NCBI GenBank assembly: GCA_002433465.1
Contig: DJIE01000209.1
Span: forward strand, 1 to 5,557
From: Salinisphaera sp. UBA6602
GTDB taxonomy: Bacteria; Pseudomonadota; Gammaproteobacteria; Nevskiales; Salinisphaeraceae
Length of the DNA: 5,557 bases
Direction: 5' to 3'
This document shows, in pieces, positions 4,502-5,557 of this stretch. Under the pieces are notes generated by a model. It was not told the origin of the DNA. It saw only the letters and a program-made list of their open reading frames with translations, and did not search any database. The position numbers were made by a program, and so were the translations under genes. Position 1 is the stretch's first letter; every line of letters begins with the position of its first letter.

Positions 4502-5494
4502 TTGGAATACAAGGATTATTACAAGATTCTGGGTCTGGAGCGCAGCGCCTCGGAAGACGATATCAAAAAAGCGTATCGCCGTATGGCGCGCAAATACCAC
4601 CCGGACGTGAGTACCGAGGTGGACGCCGATGACCGCTTCAAGGAGGCCAATGAAGCCTACGAAGTGCTCAAGGATCCGGAAAAACGCGCGGCCTATGATC
4701 GTATCGACCCGGACCGCGCCCGCGCGCAAACCGGCTTTCAGCCGCCGCCGGGCTGGGATCATGGCTTCGATTTCAGCGGTGGCGCGCATGCCGAGCCGCC
4801 GCCGGGTGCCGATGGCGCGACCTTCAGCGACTTCTTCGAATCGCTGTTCGGGCGCGGTTTTGCCGGCGCTCGTGCAGGCGGTACGGCGCGTCGTACCCAT
4901 GGCTTCGGGCCCGGCTTCGGCGGCCAGCGGCGCGGCCAGGACCATATCGCCCGCGTCGAGCTCGATCTGGAAGACGCTTTCACCGGTGGACGCCGGCGGG
5001 TGACGCTGCGCACCCCCGAAGTCAACGAACTCGGTCAGACGGTAGAGCGTTCGCGTGCGCTCAACGTCACCATTCCCAAGGGTGTCCGTGAAGGCCAGCA
5101 GCTGCGTTTGGCCGGCCAGGCCAAAGCCGGCAATACGGCGGCCATACCCGGCGACCTACTGCTGGAAATCGGCTTCAAGCCGCATCCGATCTATACGCTC
5201 GACGGTGCCGACCTGAGCCTGGAACTGCCGGTGGCGCCCTGGGAGGCCGCGCTGGGTGCCATCGTGAAAACGCCCACGCCCGCAGGCGCGGTGGATTTGC
5301 GTATCCCGCCCGACTCGCGCGACGGCAAACGCCTGCGCTTACGTGGACGCGGCATGCCGGGCAAGACGCCCGGCGATCTGTATGCGGTATTACGGATCGC
5401 CCTGCCGCCCGCGAACAGCGAAAAGGCTCGGGCGGTCTACGAACGCATGGCCCAGGAACTGGACTTCAACCCGCGCGAACGGCTCGGGGTCTGA
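4502..5494 (+). CDS. cbpA: CbpA-like DnaJ co-chaperone (curved DNA-binding protein)
   Basis: A 330-residue type II J-domain protein that stimulates DnaK ATPase and delivers unfolded clients. E. coli CbpA also binds curved DNA in the nucleoid. The J domain covers residues 1-67 (KDYYKILGLERSASEDDIKKAYRR) with the essential HPD at 33-35. A Gly/Phe/Pro-rich linker follows (about 75-146), containing PPPGWD (81-86) and PPPGAD (99-104) and the FSDFFESLFG segment (108-117). There is no CxxCxGxG zinc finger, which separates it from DnaJ itself. The two substrate-binding beta domains follow (about 148-222 and 224-302; LNVTIPKGVREGQQLRL, PVAPWEAALGA, GDLYAVL), then a C-terminal dimerisation helix. E. 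coli CbpA aligns along its whole length; this one is about 25 residues longer, mostly in the linker. Start is TTG behind a very strong ribosome-binding site. No cbpM begins within the 63 nt left in the window. Confidence 0.95.
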   Translation: MEYKDYYKILGLERSASEDDIKKAYRRMARKYHPDVSTEVDADDRFKEANEAYEVLKDPEKRAAYDRIDPDRARAQTGFQPPPGWDHGFDFSGGAHAEPPPGADGATFSDFFESLFGRGFAGARAGGTARRTHGFGPGFGGQRRGQDHIARVELDLEDAFTGGRRRVTLRTPEVNELGQTVERSRALNVTIPKGVREGQQLRLAGQAKAGNTAAIPGDLLLEIGFKPHPIYTLDGADLSLELPVAPWEAALGAIVKTPTPAGAVDLRIPPDSRDGKRLRLRGRGMPGKTPGDLYAVLRIALPPANSEKARAVYERMAQELDFNPRERLGV

Positions 5495-5510
5495 TCCCGC
5501 CGGTCTGCAG

Positions 5511-5532
5511 CGGCCGGCGTTCTAGCCGGCCG
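5511..5532 (+). repeat. GC-rich hairpin 16 nt after the cbpA stop
   Basis: CGGCCGGC (5511-5518) and GCCGGCCG (5525-5532) form a perfect 8-bp stem with a GTTCTA loop. No T-run follows within the window, so it is not a classical intrinsic terminator. It could be an mRNA 3'-end stabiliser or one copy of a short dispersed repeat. Confidence 0.5.
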
Positions 5533-5557
5533 GCCGAGCCGCCACAGAGCTGCCGCC

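Overview
The window looks like ordinary chromosome from a high-GC (around 60% or more by eye) gammaproteobacterium. Its Tpm-type thiopurine methyltransferase and CbpA co-chaperone resemble those of Pseudomonas and enteric relatives. The genus cannot be fixed from the sequence; a marine or halophilic gammaproteobacterium (Salinisphaera-like) is only a guess. There is no rRNA, tRNA, insertion sequence, CRISPR array or phage gene.

Layout from left to right: (1) minus-strand purU (formyltetrahydrofolate deformylase), cut by the window edge and interrupted by an in-frame TAG about 30 codons before its expected end. (2) A divergent 93-bp gap, then plus-strand dinB (DNA polymerase IV). (3) A gap of about 430 bp with no convincing gene, holding a weak terminator-like hairpin, an AT-richer stretch and a small palindrome just before the next gene. 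(4) A glutathione S-transferase and, 29 nt later, a thiopurine S-methyltransferase (tpm), probably one transcript and plausibly a thiol/metalloid detoxification pair. (5) A convergent minus-strand gene for a three-helix small membrane protein of unknown function. (6) A structured 274-bp divergent region with three successive inverted repeats. (7) cbpA, a type II DnaJ-like co-chaperone, read from a TTG start behind a near-perfect Shine-Dalgarno sequence, with a hairpin just after its stop.

The most notable observations are the amber codon in an otherwise intact purU and the cbpA leader. In the leader an 18-bp perfect palindrome overlaps a candidate promoter, and a hairpin abuts the ribosome-binding site. 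I see no clearly new multi-gene system; most of the genes belong to known families and the leads are regulatory or about gene integrity.
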